From an uncultured Acetatifactor sp. (GTDB taxonomy: Bacteria; Bacillota; Clostridia; Lachnospirales; Lachnospiraceae), in assembly GCA_934436435.1 (NCBI GenBank), contig CAKSAN010000003.1, forward strand, positions 124,001 to 188,000: 64,000 bases of DNA. The letters are read 5' to 3'. Positions 42,891 to 50,679 of the stretch are shown in pieces (the first letter of the stretch is position 1; each line of letters begins with the position of its first letter). The notes beneath the pieces are model-generated. The model made no database searches, was not told the DNA's origin, and saw nothing but the letters and a program-made list of their open reading frames with translations. The position numbers and the translations under genes are program-made.

Positions 42891-44606
42891 TTGGGCAATT
42901 ATGAATTAAGAGCTGAAGTGAGCAGACTGGAGTCTGAACTGAGAGATATCGAACGGGAGAATAGGGCTTTAAGATCAGAGATTGACTCTACTGTTAGCAG
43001 TGTAAATCAAGCAGAAAGAGATTTGACGGATTATAATCAGCATATAAGAAACTCTCTGGATAATGCCAATGGAACTATTAACAGTTCTATAAACCGGGCG
43101 TTAGACGCCTATGAACTTCAGGGACAAATCGACAGGCTTTATGCTCGTTATAAGAATGTAGAGCTGGCAAATAAAAAAATACGTGCACTTAATAATAAAA
43201 AGTACTATGATTTTAACAACTTTCGAACAGTCAGAAAGATTGTCCAGGGGATGATGGACAACCTCGATTTGAATATGGTCAGCGATGGCGTTATTTATAA
43301 GTCAATTGAAAGACAGCATTTGAAGACGCCGGATTTCTGGCTTACACCGGCATTGCTAAGTGTTATGGCCTGGAAGAACGATGATAAACCATTGGCCGAT
43401 AGAGCTACTGCGGAGGCTGTAAAATTAGACCTGAAGAATTCCTGCATGTTCTATATGATATTCAATATGAGAATGGGGCGGGATGGCGCTGCTGTAAAAT
43501 GGTTTTTAGAGTATCAAAAATGCGAACTTAAGGGTAGTGATGAAAACACATTTCTTATGCTGTTTTCGTTAATTAGTAAGACTCTTTCAGATACTGTAGA
43601 TGACGAGACCGCTCGATTGATTTCGGACTACATTCATAGATTAATTGTAGAGTGTGCACAAAAAGAAGGTTATAGCGAAGAGGATGTTGTGGGATTACTC
43701 TGTTCAAAAATGACATCATTACTTAAGCCTGAGTCATATGATCTACCAACCCTTGCAAAATATTGTAAGGATTATGACAGTATGAACAGAATGGCCAATT
43801 ATGCTAATAACAACTATAATATTCTTGAATTTATCATGAAAATAAAGAATGTTCCGGTATCAGAAAGAAATACCTATTTGAAGGAATATCTGAACGAGTT
43901 ATTGGCTAAACCCAACGATGTTGAAATCGAAACCTACAATGAAATCGAGTACAATGAACTTGTGATTCGATTAAGTGGTGATGTGGAGCAGGCGAAAGAA
44001 CAGTTTGATGCAGAATTATTGAGAAGAGAGTCGGAACTGAACCTTATTTCAAGTATTATCGGCTGGATATATGATTTTGGTAATGATGATGTTAATGGTC
44101 AGATGCGCTTGAACATGTTCACTCTTGTAAAGACGTTGCAGGAAAAAGCAGCGGATTTATATTTCAAAAAGTATCGTTCGATGTATAAAGATGTTCGTCC
44201 CGTGCAGATTCTTGATTACAGTACGGATGTGAATTTCACGCAGGAGGCTGCTGAGAATGGCAAAGTAGAATCCTTTTACCAGGATCAACAACATGCAGAA
44301 CTGGCGACCGTTAAAAATTGGGGGGCCTATATAGCTTTTGGCGTTGCTGTTGCGTGTGGTATAGCCGCTCCTTTTCTGAGTCTGTTCCTGTTGGCTGGTT
44401 CCGGTATTGGCGCTATAGTGGGAGCGGGGATTCTTATCTCTAATAGTTTTAAGAAGAAAAATATTGTACTTAAAATTCAGAAGCAGAAATCTAATGTTTT
44501 GGAGATCCTTCACAAGATGTTTGTTGAATATGAGCGGTTTAGGGAGATCTACAGGGAGAGAGACGCGATTTCAGAGAAAATACTGGAGGAATTTGCCAAG
44601 CTATAA
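42891..44606 (+). CDS. Coiled-coil/two-TM paralog 3 of the accessory operon
   Basis: Third paralog, 571 residues, starting at TTG 42891 behind a GGGAAGG site. A long N-terminal coiled coil (VSRLESELRDIERENRALRS) matches the place of that in paralog 1. The core signature is more diverged: PDFWLTPALLSVMAWKNDDK and SCMFYMIFNMRMGRDGAAVK then WFLEY. The membrane hairpin lies near 478-517 (YIAFGVAVACGIAAPFLSLF, then AGSGIGAIVGAGILIS), with a Gly-rich second helix. The C-terminal helix VLEILHKMFVEYERFREIY is equivalent to that of the other two. It is separated from paralogs 1 and 2 by four or five reading frames' worth of genes, so it is not a simple tandem copy. Confidence 0.75.
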   Translation: MGNYELRAEVSRLESELRDIERENRALRSEIDSTVSSVNQAERDLTDYNQHIRNSLDNANGTINSSINRALDAYELQGQIDRLYARYKNVELANKKIRALNNKKYYDFNNFRTVRKIVQGMMDNLDLNMVSDGVIYKSIERQHLKTPDFWLTPALLSVMAWKNDDKPLADRATAEAVKLDLKNSCMFYMIFNMRMGRDGAAVKWFLEYQKCELKGSDENTFLMLFSLISKTLSDTVDDETARLISDYIHRLIVECAQKEGYSEEDVVGLLCSKMTSLLKPESYDLPTLAKYCKDYDSMNRMANYANNNYNILEFIMKIKNVPVSERNTYLKEYLNELLAKPNDVEIETYNEIEYNELVIRLSGDVEQAKEQFDAELLRRESELNLISSIIGWIYDFGNDDVNGQMRLNMFTLVKTLQEKAADLYFKKYRSMYKDVRPVQILDYSTDVNFTQEAAENGKVESFYQDQQHAELATVKNWGAYIAFGVAVACGIAAPFLSLFLLAGSGIGAIVGAGILISNSFKKKNIVLKIQKQKSNVLEILHKMFVEYERFREIYRERDAISEKILEEFAKL

Positions 44607-44632
44607 TTGGATTGAAAAATGAGGATATACCA

Positions 44633-45901
44633 ATGGAAAAGATGAGGAAATGCCCAAAGTGTGGAAAAATTGCAGATCAATACACTTTTTTTTGTACTGA
44701 ATGTGGGACAAAAACTATAGAAAAAAATGGTAACTCTGATACCATGTCTGCAAAGGATGAGAATATTTCCAAGACTTCAAAGAGCGGCAGGCGAGGAACT
44801 ATAATATGTTTTGCTTCAGGTTTATTATTCATCCTGGCGGTTGTTGTCATTTTTGTGGCTGTTAACCAAAAGGATAAGAACTTTAATAACGGCGAAATTA
44901 GTATTGCAAGTGAAGAAAACGCTGAAGACACGATAAACCACGTGAATGATAATAGTATATCATTTTTAACGGAAAATCAGACAGAATCTTCTATATCGGA
45001 TTTGACACTTCAGGGAAACTACACCAACTGGGGGAATGCCTGCTGTGATTCAGACAAAGTTTATTTTTCCGATTTTTCGAATGGAATATATTGCTCTCAA
45101 CTGGAGAATTTTTCGGAGAATTCAACTTTTGAATTGATTGCTAACGGGTTCTACTCAGATCTTGGTATCATTGATGATTATATACTATCAATCAAAATGG
45201 AAGGTGATTTCTCATATGTTGTAAGGATAAATAAGTTTTCATATGTGGAAGAAATTGTATCCGAGAAATATAACAATACAACTTTGACAGGACAAGACAT
45301 TGTTGATGGAAAGTTCTTTTATACTGTTGGAGATGACAGACTGATGTACATTAATAATACAGGGGAAGAATGTTCGACGCCCTATAGAAATGTCCTAAAA
45401 ATGTCACAATACGGAGTATTTACTACTTCAGATCAGGAATGTGGTCTGGAATATACTGCATTTGAAAATGAGTCAACCAGAATTATATATAAGGAATTTT
45501 CGGAAAAGCGTTGTGTGGTTGCGTTTTCAGGAGAGAATATTGCTGTGGTTTGTGATTATACAGATGGACCACATGGTATCTATGAATTAGACCTGGTTTC
45601 GCAAGAATGCACTCCAATTTTTGAAGACATAATTCATAATACCGCTGGCATTATGACAACATTGGTTAATTCCAGTAAAGACAGGTACTTGCTTAGTGTC
45701 ACATACCAAGACGAGCAGGGAAGATATGTAGGTGAGATATACCGTTATTTAAAGACTTCAGGGGATACAAAACAGATTTTTTCCACAGTTTCAGACGAGC
45801 TTTTCGTATTCTCTGCATCGTCGATTCTAAAAGATGATATTATCGTAACCAGTTTTCCCCTGGCCGGTACGGGAAAGTTTTACATAAACTATATTGAATG
45901 A
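44633..45901 (+). CDS. Zinc-ribbon / single-TM protein with extracytoplasmic domain
   Basis: Residues 1-25 are a four-cysteine ribbon (C7, C10, C21, C24; KCPKCGK, FCTECGTK). A polar linker leads to one membrane helix near 50-72 (ICFASGLLFILAVVVIFVAV). About 345 residues outside the membrane then show repeated beta-strand patterns (YTNWGNACCDSDKVYFSDFS, VDGKFFYTVGDDRLMYINNT, DRYLLSVTYQDEQGRYVGEI), reminiscent of DUF5050-type beta-propellers. ATG 44633 follows GAGG; a TTG at 44612 has no ribosome site. It is the last gene before the operon terminator and would display a sensor or binding domain outside while its ribbon stays inside. Confidence 0.75.
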   Translation: MEKMRKCPKCGKIADQYTFFCTECGTKTIEKNGNSDTMSAKDENISKTSKSGRRGTIICFASGLLFILAVVVIFVAVNQKDKNFNNGEISIASEENAEDTINHVNDNSISFLTENQTESSISDLTLQGNYTNWGNACCDSDKVYFSDFSNGIYCSQLENFSENSTFELIANGFYSDLGIIDDYILSIKMEGDFSYVVRINKFSYVEEIVSEKYNNTTLTGQDIVDGKFFYTVGDDRLMYINNTGEECSTPYRNVLKMSQYGVFTTSDQECGLEYTAFENESTRIIYKEFSEKRCVVAFSGENIAVVCDYTDGPHGIYELDLVSQECTPIFEDIIHNTAGIMTTLVNSSKDRYLLSVTYQDEQGRYVGEIYRYLKTSGDTKQIFSTVSDELFVFSASSILKDDIIVTSFPLAGTGKFYINYIE

Positions 45902-45977
45902 GAAATCAGTATTAATATTATTGGTTGTAAAATTATTTTTTATAGGAGTTGAGGCGTAAGCCGGCAAATATGAATAA

Positions 45978-46017
45978 ATGCGACAGAAGATCAAATAAGT
46001 CTTCTGCCGCATTTTTT
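45978..46017 (+). terminator. Terminator of the accessory operon
   Basis: ATGCGACAGAAGA (45978-45990) pairs with TCTTCTGCCGCAT (46000-46012) with one mismatch and is followed by TTTTTT. It overlaps the stop codon of the convergent regulator gene by two bases. Confidence 0.85.
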
Positions 46018-46300
46018 AATTTCGTTTCATAGCTTTGATCAAGTTCAAGAGAGCATCTATTTCTTCCTGAGACAGACCGGACAGGTCTATTTCCTGTTTA
46101 CGCTCTAATCCCAACAAATAATCAGTGCTGACACCGTATATTCTTGCAATATGAATCAGGATATCATAAGAAGGAAGGCGCAGACCTGTTTCGTAAGCAC
46201 TTATAACGGATTTTGTAAGACCTAATTTATGAGCCAGTTGTGCCTGGGTCATATTTTCTCTTAAACGTAGTGTTTTGAGTACGTTTCCAAAGTCAACCAT
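46016..46300 (-). CDS. XRE-family transcriptional regulator
   Basis: A 94-residue repressor-type protein and the only - strand gene in the window. The helix-turn-helix covers residues 7-62: LKTLRLRENMTQAQLAHKLG, LTKSVISAYETGLRLPSYDI, then LIHIARIYGVSTDYLLGL, a standard Cro/CI fold. The tail (LSGLSQEEIDALLNLIKAMK) is a likely dimerisation helix. AAGGAGG lies seven bases before its ATG. It is divergent from the protease gene, and a 14-bp palindrome lies between the two start sites, so it probably represses itself and the protease. Whether it also controls the 13-gene operon that converges on it is not visible. Confidence 0.9.
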   Translation of the reverse strand: MVDFGNVLKTLRLRENMTQAQLAHKLGLTKSVISAYETGLRLPSYDILIHIARIYGVSTDYLLGLERKQEIDLSGLSQEEIDALLNLIKAMKRN

Positions 46301-46324
46301 ATAAAAACCTCCTTCGTGTCCATA

Positions 46325-46338
46325 ATACTATATAGTAT
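46325..46338. promoter_or_regulatory. Palindromic operator candidate for the XRE regulator
   Basis: ATACTATATAGTAT is a perfect 14-bp palindrome, 25 bases upstream of the regulator start. A related half (GTACTATGTAT) lies at about 46352-46362, near the -35 box of the protease promoter. Confidence 0.6.
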
Positions 46339-46370
46339 GTTTTTAATTGGTGTACTATGTATTGAATTAG

Positions 46371-46399
46371 TTGACATTAAGGAGGCAGGGATTTATAAT
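46371..46399 (+). promoter_or_regulatory. Perfect consensus promoter of the protease gene
   Basis: TTGACA (46371-46376) and TATAAT (46394-46399) with a 17-base spacer match sigma-A consensus exactly. Such strength beside a repressor gene suggests tight negative control. Confidence 0.85.
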
Positions 46400-46445
46400 T
46401 ATATCTATGTATACAACAAAACAGGATACGCCGAGGAGGGAGAAC

Positions 46446-47870
46446 ATGGATTTTAGAAAAAGAGACATGTCCAAAACAGAAGTACGGAAGGAAAACCACA
46501 CTAAAATGCGGGAAGCAGAGAATGGCTGGAGGAAGGTAAAGAAGGCAATTAATGATGCCGTTTATAAATGGGGCAAGGCATATTTTGAAACGAATAAGAG
46601 TCATACGGCGTCAGAGTTTGCGGAACAAATGTACAATAAAATTATGAGTATACAAGAAAGAGGTATTGTTATGAACAAAATGATGAAAAAGCTATTTTTT
46701 TCCTTGATGACTTTGGTATTAGTACTGCAAAGTTTCTTCCTGGCAGACATGAATGTTTATGCCAAGGTAAAGGATATGTCAAATTGCGTTGCCAAGGTTG
46801 TTGTTTATATTAAGGGAGGATATTACTTCTATTATGCAGATGGAAGGATATCTATGAAAAATTCCGGCTATTATTTTGGCGATGCAAATGGGGACGGTTG
46901 GTATGCATCAGGTTCCGGTTTTTTTGTAGGAAAACCGGGCGAGAATCCTTCTTATTTTATTACGAATGATCATGTCATTGAGGAATTTTTAAGTTATGAT
47001 GAGAAGGATCACAATTATCTGAACACGGGTTATACATTGGCTGATTGTACGGATTTTCAGAAATACTCTGATGCAGGAGACTATCCGGTCTATATTGGAT
47101 TTGATAATATTGAGTTGAGAATATATTACAGTGAAGACGATTATGATGTGGCCTATGTGAAGGATCATGGCGAGAGCAATAAAGTTGATCTGGCATTACT
47201 GAGAATTAAGGCACCTACATCAAAACGACAGGCAGCTCCGTTGATGGTGCCGGATGATGAAAAGCTTAGAGGTGAAATTGTCTATGCTTATGGATTTCCC
47301 GGTGCATCTAATAATTACTTCAGCAGCGGCACAGATACCTATGAGCGGCCTACAATGACCAGCGGTGTGTATAATCAGGTCGTGAATGATAATAAGGGTG
47401 TGGAAAGAATAAGCTCGGATGCAAAAATAAATCATGGTAATTCCGGCGGTCCTTTGTGTACTGAGGATGGTTATGTAATTGGTGTAAATACGAATGGCTA
47501 TCAGGAGGACAGCAGTGATATGAGGTATTATGCTGTCAGCACCACACATGTAATGGAGATGCTTGAGGAGAACGATGTTGCATATGCTGCAAGTGGAACT
47601 TCCCTGGGAGGAGCATGGATAACTATCCTTGTTGTTATTGCTGTCCTTGTAGTCCTTGCAGTCGTTATCGTACTATTGTTATCTTTAAAAAATAAAAAAT
47701 CAAAAAAACAAGCTTCAATGATACCTGCTGCTAATGAAGCAGGGGAAGCAGCTTCCAATCAAAATGTACAGACAGGCGCGCAGAGATTTTGTGTTGGATG
47801 TGGGAAACCGTTGAGTCCGGAGGCAGCATTTTGTCCTGCATGCGGAACCAAAAATGATACGATAGCGTAA
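46446..47870 (+). CDS. Membrane-anchored trypsin-like serine protease with C-terminal zinc ribbon
   Basis: Counting from ATG 46446 (GGAGGG site), the protein has 474 residues. It has a 75-residue charged cytoplasmic region, then MNKMMKKLFFSLMTLVLVLQ as signal anchor. The S1/HtrA-like protease domain follows, with H176 in ITNDHVIEEF, D248 in VDLALLRI and S333 in HGNSGGPLC. A second membrane helix (WITILVVIAVLVVLAVVIVL, about 390-415) leads to a cytoplasmic four-cysteine ribbon (FCVGCGKPLSPEAAFCPACG). An internal ATG at 46671 with its own AGAGG site could give a shorter 399-residue form beginning at the signal sequence. The frame's upstream TTG at 46371 is the -35 box, not a start. The ribbon closely resembles that of the SPFH protein at 29702, which links it to the operon upstream. 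Confidence 0.82.
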   Translation: MDFRKRDMSKTEVRKENHTKMREAENGWRKVKKAINDAVYKWGKAYFETNKSHTASEFAEQMYNKIMSIQERGIVMNKMMKKLFFSLMTLVLVLQSFFLADMNVYAKVKDMSNCVAKVVVYIKGGYYFYYADGRISMKNSGYYFGDANGDGWYASGSGFFVGKPGENPSYFITNDHVIEEFLSYDEKDHNYLNTGYTLADCTDFQKYSDAGDYPVYIGFDNIELRIYYSEDDYDVAYVKDHGESNKVDLALLRIKAPTSKRQAAPLMVPDDEKLRGEIVYAYGFPGASNNYFSSGTDTYERPTMTSGVYNQVVNDNKGVERISSDAKINHGNSGGPLCTEDGYVIGVNTNGYQEDSSDMRYYAVSTTHVMEMLEENDVAYAASGTSLGGAWITILVVIAVLVVLAVVIVLLLSLKNKKSKKQASMIPAANEAGEAASNQNVQTGAQRFCVGCGKPLSPEAAFCPACGTKNDTIA

Positions 47871-47919
47871 CTGCTTTTTGTGAGGAATTGTATGATAAGA
47901 CAGACGTTATTGAAGAATA

Positions 47920-49053
47920 ATGGTTTTTGATGCAACCACATCAATTTCCGGCATAGACGCTATTTCTAATAGTGCAATTGGAGAATCTGTTACTTTTGGA
48001 AGTTATGAGCAGGATAATGATATCGGTAACGGCTCTGAACCTATGGAATGGATAGTGCTGGATCATCAGGACGGGAGGACACTTCTTCTGTCAAAATATG
48101 GTCTGGACGGCGTATGGTACAATACGGACAGGATCAATGTCACTTGGGAGAACTGCAATCTCAGAAGATGGCTGAACACGGATTTTTATAATATGGCATT
48201 TGACGATACCGAGAAAGAACTGATTGTTCAGGTAACCAATGAGAACCCGGACGGCACTTCCTTCTGGGAGTCTGTAGGAAGGACAGTAGAATCAAGCACC
48301 GGGGGAAATGATACACAGGACAATGTGTTTCTATTAAGCCTTTATGAGGCACAGGAGTATCTTGGACTGACTGACGAGGATAATCCGGATTGCGTCTGTA
48401 CTGCCACTGCGTATGCCGATTCACAGGGAGCATATTCTCCGGGAAAGGATTGCTGGTGGTGGCTGCGGTCCCCCGGCAGCGAGATATGCCGTGCTGCGGT
48501 TGTCAATGATTGCGGAAGGGTTCTTTCGGAGTTCGTTTATCACGAATATAAACAGACACCTGCTGTCCGCCCGGCTCTCTGGGTCGGAGAAGGGACACAT
48601 GGTGAAATAACAGATTTTCCTCCCGTTGTGGAGCCTGCAAAAGATGATATACAGGATACTCCGGCTGATAATACAAGTGGAATAACTGCGGACGGATGCA
48701 GCGGCCTTTACAGTGGATCACAGCAGGGAAAGTATTATTATGTCTGGCTGGAGATGGGAGAGTTTTCAGGAATTGACGCTCCCATGGGCACAATACGTCT
48801 GCTGTGGGAAGGAAATGAACCATATACGGAAGGTAATGAACTGGTGCAGGATCCACCGCATAATTTTTACATGGGTGATGTTGACGATGGTTACGTGATA
48901 AGACCGGGCTGGAATAATGAGGATTCGAGTATCCTTACGATCGATGCGGATGAATTCGGAAAATATAGCGGTAAAATATTCTGCTTCGGCTTTTGGCTTA
49001 ACAAGGAGAATTCCATGATTTATGACGGCACATCCTTACATTATATGGATTGA
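47920..49053 (+). CDS. DUF6273-like protein, probably 5' truncated
   Basis: Residues 20-225 match the bacterial domain I recall as DUF6273, with the hallmark DCWWWLRSPG and the endings VNDCGRVLSEFVYHE and AVRPALWV. A linker of Pro/Asp leads to a C-terminal beta-sandwich-like region (YYYVWLEMGEFSGIDAPMGT). Related proteins usually carry an N-terminal signal or membrane anchor or a zinc ribbon; here the frame begins abruptly at MVFDATTSISG with no convincing ribosome site, only 49 bases after the protease gene. I think the N-terminal part was lost by deletion. Codon style is more GC-rich than in its neighbours. A terminator follows. Confidence 0.6.
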   Translation: MVFDATTSISGIDAISNSAIGESVTFGSYEQDNDIGNGSEPMEWIVLDHQDGRTLLLSKYGLDGVWYNTDRINVTWENCNLRRWLNTDFYNMAFDDTEKELIVQVTNENPDGTSFWESVGRTVESSTGGNDTQDNVFLLSLYEAQEYLGLTDEDNPDCVCTATAYADSQGAYSPGKDCWWWLRSPGSEICRAAVVNDCGRVLSEFVYHEYKQTPAVRPALWVGEGTHGEITDFPPVVEPAKDDIQDTPADNTSGITADGCSGLYSGSQQGKYYYVWLEMGEFSGIDAPMGTIRLLWEGNEPYTEGNELVQDPPHNFYMGDVDDGYVIRPGWNNEDSSILTIDADEFGKYSGKIFCFGFWLNKENSMIYDGTSLHYMD

Positions 49054-49087
49054 TCCATTATGATTTGGAAAACAGTAAACATTTTTT

Positions 49088-49118
49088 CCCTGTCCATTGT
49101 GGACAGGGGATTTTTTTT
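49088..49118 (+). terminator. Rho-independent terminator after the DUF6273-like gene
   Basis: CCCTGTCCA (49088-49096) pairs with TGGACAGGG (49100-49108), then a run of eight T. Confidence 0.88.
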
Positions 49119-49174
49119 GCAAGGGAATCCTGTAATAATATATGGCCATCAGCAGCTTGCCTGACCATCAAAAA

Positions 49175-49235
49175 AATGATATAATTTTCTGAAATGTTGA
49201 TGGCAATTACATTTTGATATTCTAAAATGTTGATT
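49175..49235 (+). repeat. Upstream repeat A, copy 1
   Basis: This 61-bp sequence contains AAATGTTGAT twice and lies just before the first DUF4143 ATPase gene. A second copy with about 85-90% identity lies at 61348-61407. It may be a promoter/operator element. Confidence 0.75.
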
Positions 49236-49278
49236 AAAAACAATAACAGGAATAAATTTCATTGATTTGAGGTGTTTT

Positions 49279-50586
49279 ATGCTGAAAAGAAAAGCAACGG
49301 CTTACATTGAAAACTGGATGGATACAAAGGATAAAAAGTGCCTGGTTGTTCAGGGGGCCAGACAAACAGGGAAAACATATATCATCGAACGATTTGCGGA
49401 GGAAAACTTTGAGGAGCTGCTTGAAATTAATTTTAAGCAGATGCCTTCGGCAATGGATATTTTTGCCGGAGATCTTACAGTAGACAATATGATTATGGCT
49501 ATGCGTTTTCGTTTTCCGGAAAAGAAAATTGTTCCTGGAAAAACTTTGATTTTTCTGGATGAAATTCAGGAATGCCAGGAGGCAATTACATCGCTCAAGT
49601 TCTGGGCGATAGACAACAGATATGATGTGATTACCTCAGGATCACTTCTGGGAATTGATTATAAACGTGCGTCTTCCTATCCTGTCGGCTATGTTGATTA
49701 TCTGAGAATGTATGGGATGGATTTCGAAGAATTTCTTTGGGGAATGGGAGTTTCCGAAGATATGATAGAGAATCTTTGTGGATATTTACATTCAAAGACA
49801 GTGATACCTGAGGCGATTCATTCGCAGATGATGAATTATTACAGACAGTATGTTGCAACAGGCGGTATGCCGGAAGTAGTACAGAAATATATAGATATAA
49901 AGGATTTCAGAGAAGTTGACAGGGTTCAAAGAAATCTCTTACAGGGATACCAGTATGATATAGCACATTATGCAACTGCTGAAGAAAAGGTAAAAGCAGA
50001 GAAATGTTATCTCTCGCTTGCAAAGCAGCTATTAGATAAGGAAAACCATAAATTTCAATATAAAGAAATTGAGCATGGCGGAAGGGCACAAAAGTATTAT
50101 TCAAGTGTTGAATGGCTGCTTCGAGCAGATATGGTGCAATTATGCAAACTGGTGACGGATGTCAGATTTGATTTGGATGATTATGCAAGAGACGACTTTT
50201 TCCGGGCATATACAACCGATTTATCACTGCTGATGGCCATGAAGGATTTTTCTTTAAAACAGCATATTGTAGAAAATACATTAGCTGGAAACTCAAAAGG
50301 CGGTATCTATGAATGTGCAATAGCGGATGCTCTTTATAAGAAGGGATATCAGATATACTTCTATAAAAATGAGACAACGAAAAGAGAAATAGATGTTATC
50401 ATCCAAAAAGACGGGAGTGTGGTTCCTATCGAAGTCAAGAGCGGAAATACCCGGGCAAATTCATTAAAATGGCTTATGAAGAATAACAAAGATATATCTT
50501 ACGGATACAAATTTGCGGATGGCAATATAGGTGTGAGCGAGGAGGGAATCATTACGTTGCCTCTGTATATGATTGCGTTTATTTAA
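49279..50586 (+). CDS. AAA ATPase with DUF4143 domain, copy 1
   Basis: A 435-residue protein of the AAA_14 + DUF4143 group, abundant in gut bacteria and without a settled function. Walker A is GARQTGKT near residue 28, Walker B LIFLDEIQE, and sensor-like VITSGSLLGID. DUF4143 fills the C-terminal half; it ends with REIDVIIQKDGSVVPIEVKS, an E-D-ExK pattern like that of PD-(D/E)XK nucleases. ATG 49279 is used (GAGGTG site); a TTG twelve bases earlier is in frame. Upstream is repeat A. Proteins of this group are frequent near defence and toxin-antitoxin genes. Roughly one third identical by eye to copy 2 at 58733. Confidence 0.88.
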   Translation: MLKRKATAYIENWMDTKDKKCLVVQGARQTGKTYIIERFAEENFEELLEINFKQMPSAMDIFAGDLTVDNMIMAMRFRFPEKKIVPGKTLIFLDEIQECQEAITSLKFWAIDNRYDVITSGSLLGIDYKRASSYPVGYVDYLRMYGMDFEEFLWGMGVSEDMIENLCGYLHSKTVIPEAIHSQMMNYYRQYVATGGMPEVVQKYIDIKDFREVDRVQRNLLQGYQYDIAHYATAEEKVKAEKCYLSLAKQLLDKENHKFQYKEIEHGGRAQKYYSSVEWLLRADMVQLCKLVTDVRFDLDDYARDDFFRAYTTDLSLLMAMKDFSLKQHIVENTLAGNSKGGIYECAIADALYKKGYQIYFYKNETTKREIDVIIQKDGSVVPIEVKSGNTRANSLKWLMKNNKDISYGYKFADGNIGVSEEGIITLPLYMIAFI

Positions 50587-50608
50587 AAAGTTAATTAAGT
50601 ACGGAAAA

Positions 50609-50640
50609 TTGGACAGAAAATGTGAATAATTGTGTATAGT
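50609..50640 (+). promoter_or_regulatory. Possible promoter of the Wadjet operon
   Basis: TTGGACA (50609-50615) and TATAGT (50635-50640, preceded by TGTG) have a spacer of 19-20 bases, longer than ideal. It lies 40 bases before jetA. Confidence 0.4.
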
Positions 50641-50679
50641 AGATAAATGATAAAGAAATTACGATAGGGGAACAAACGG

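Noticed and set aside
29702..45901. Type VII secretion system
   Set aside because: No WXG100 protein, no EssC with three ATPase domains and no EsaA/EssB-like protein are present, despite a toxin-like gene and a HerA-type ATPase.
29702..45901. Conjugative or type IV secretion locus
   Set aside because: The ATPase resembles VirB4 in its motor, but there is no relaxase, coupling protein, VirB6-, VirB8- or pilin-like gene.
46371..46445. N-terminal extension of the protease from TTG 46371
   Set aside because: The TTG is part of a perfect -35 box and the extension would cover the -10 box; ATG 46446 or 46671 have ribosome sites.
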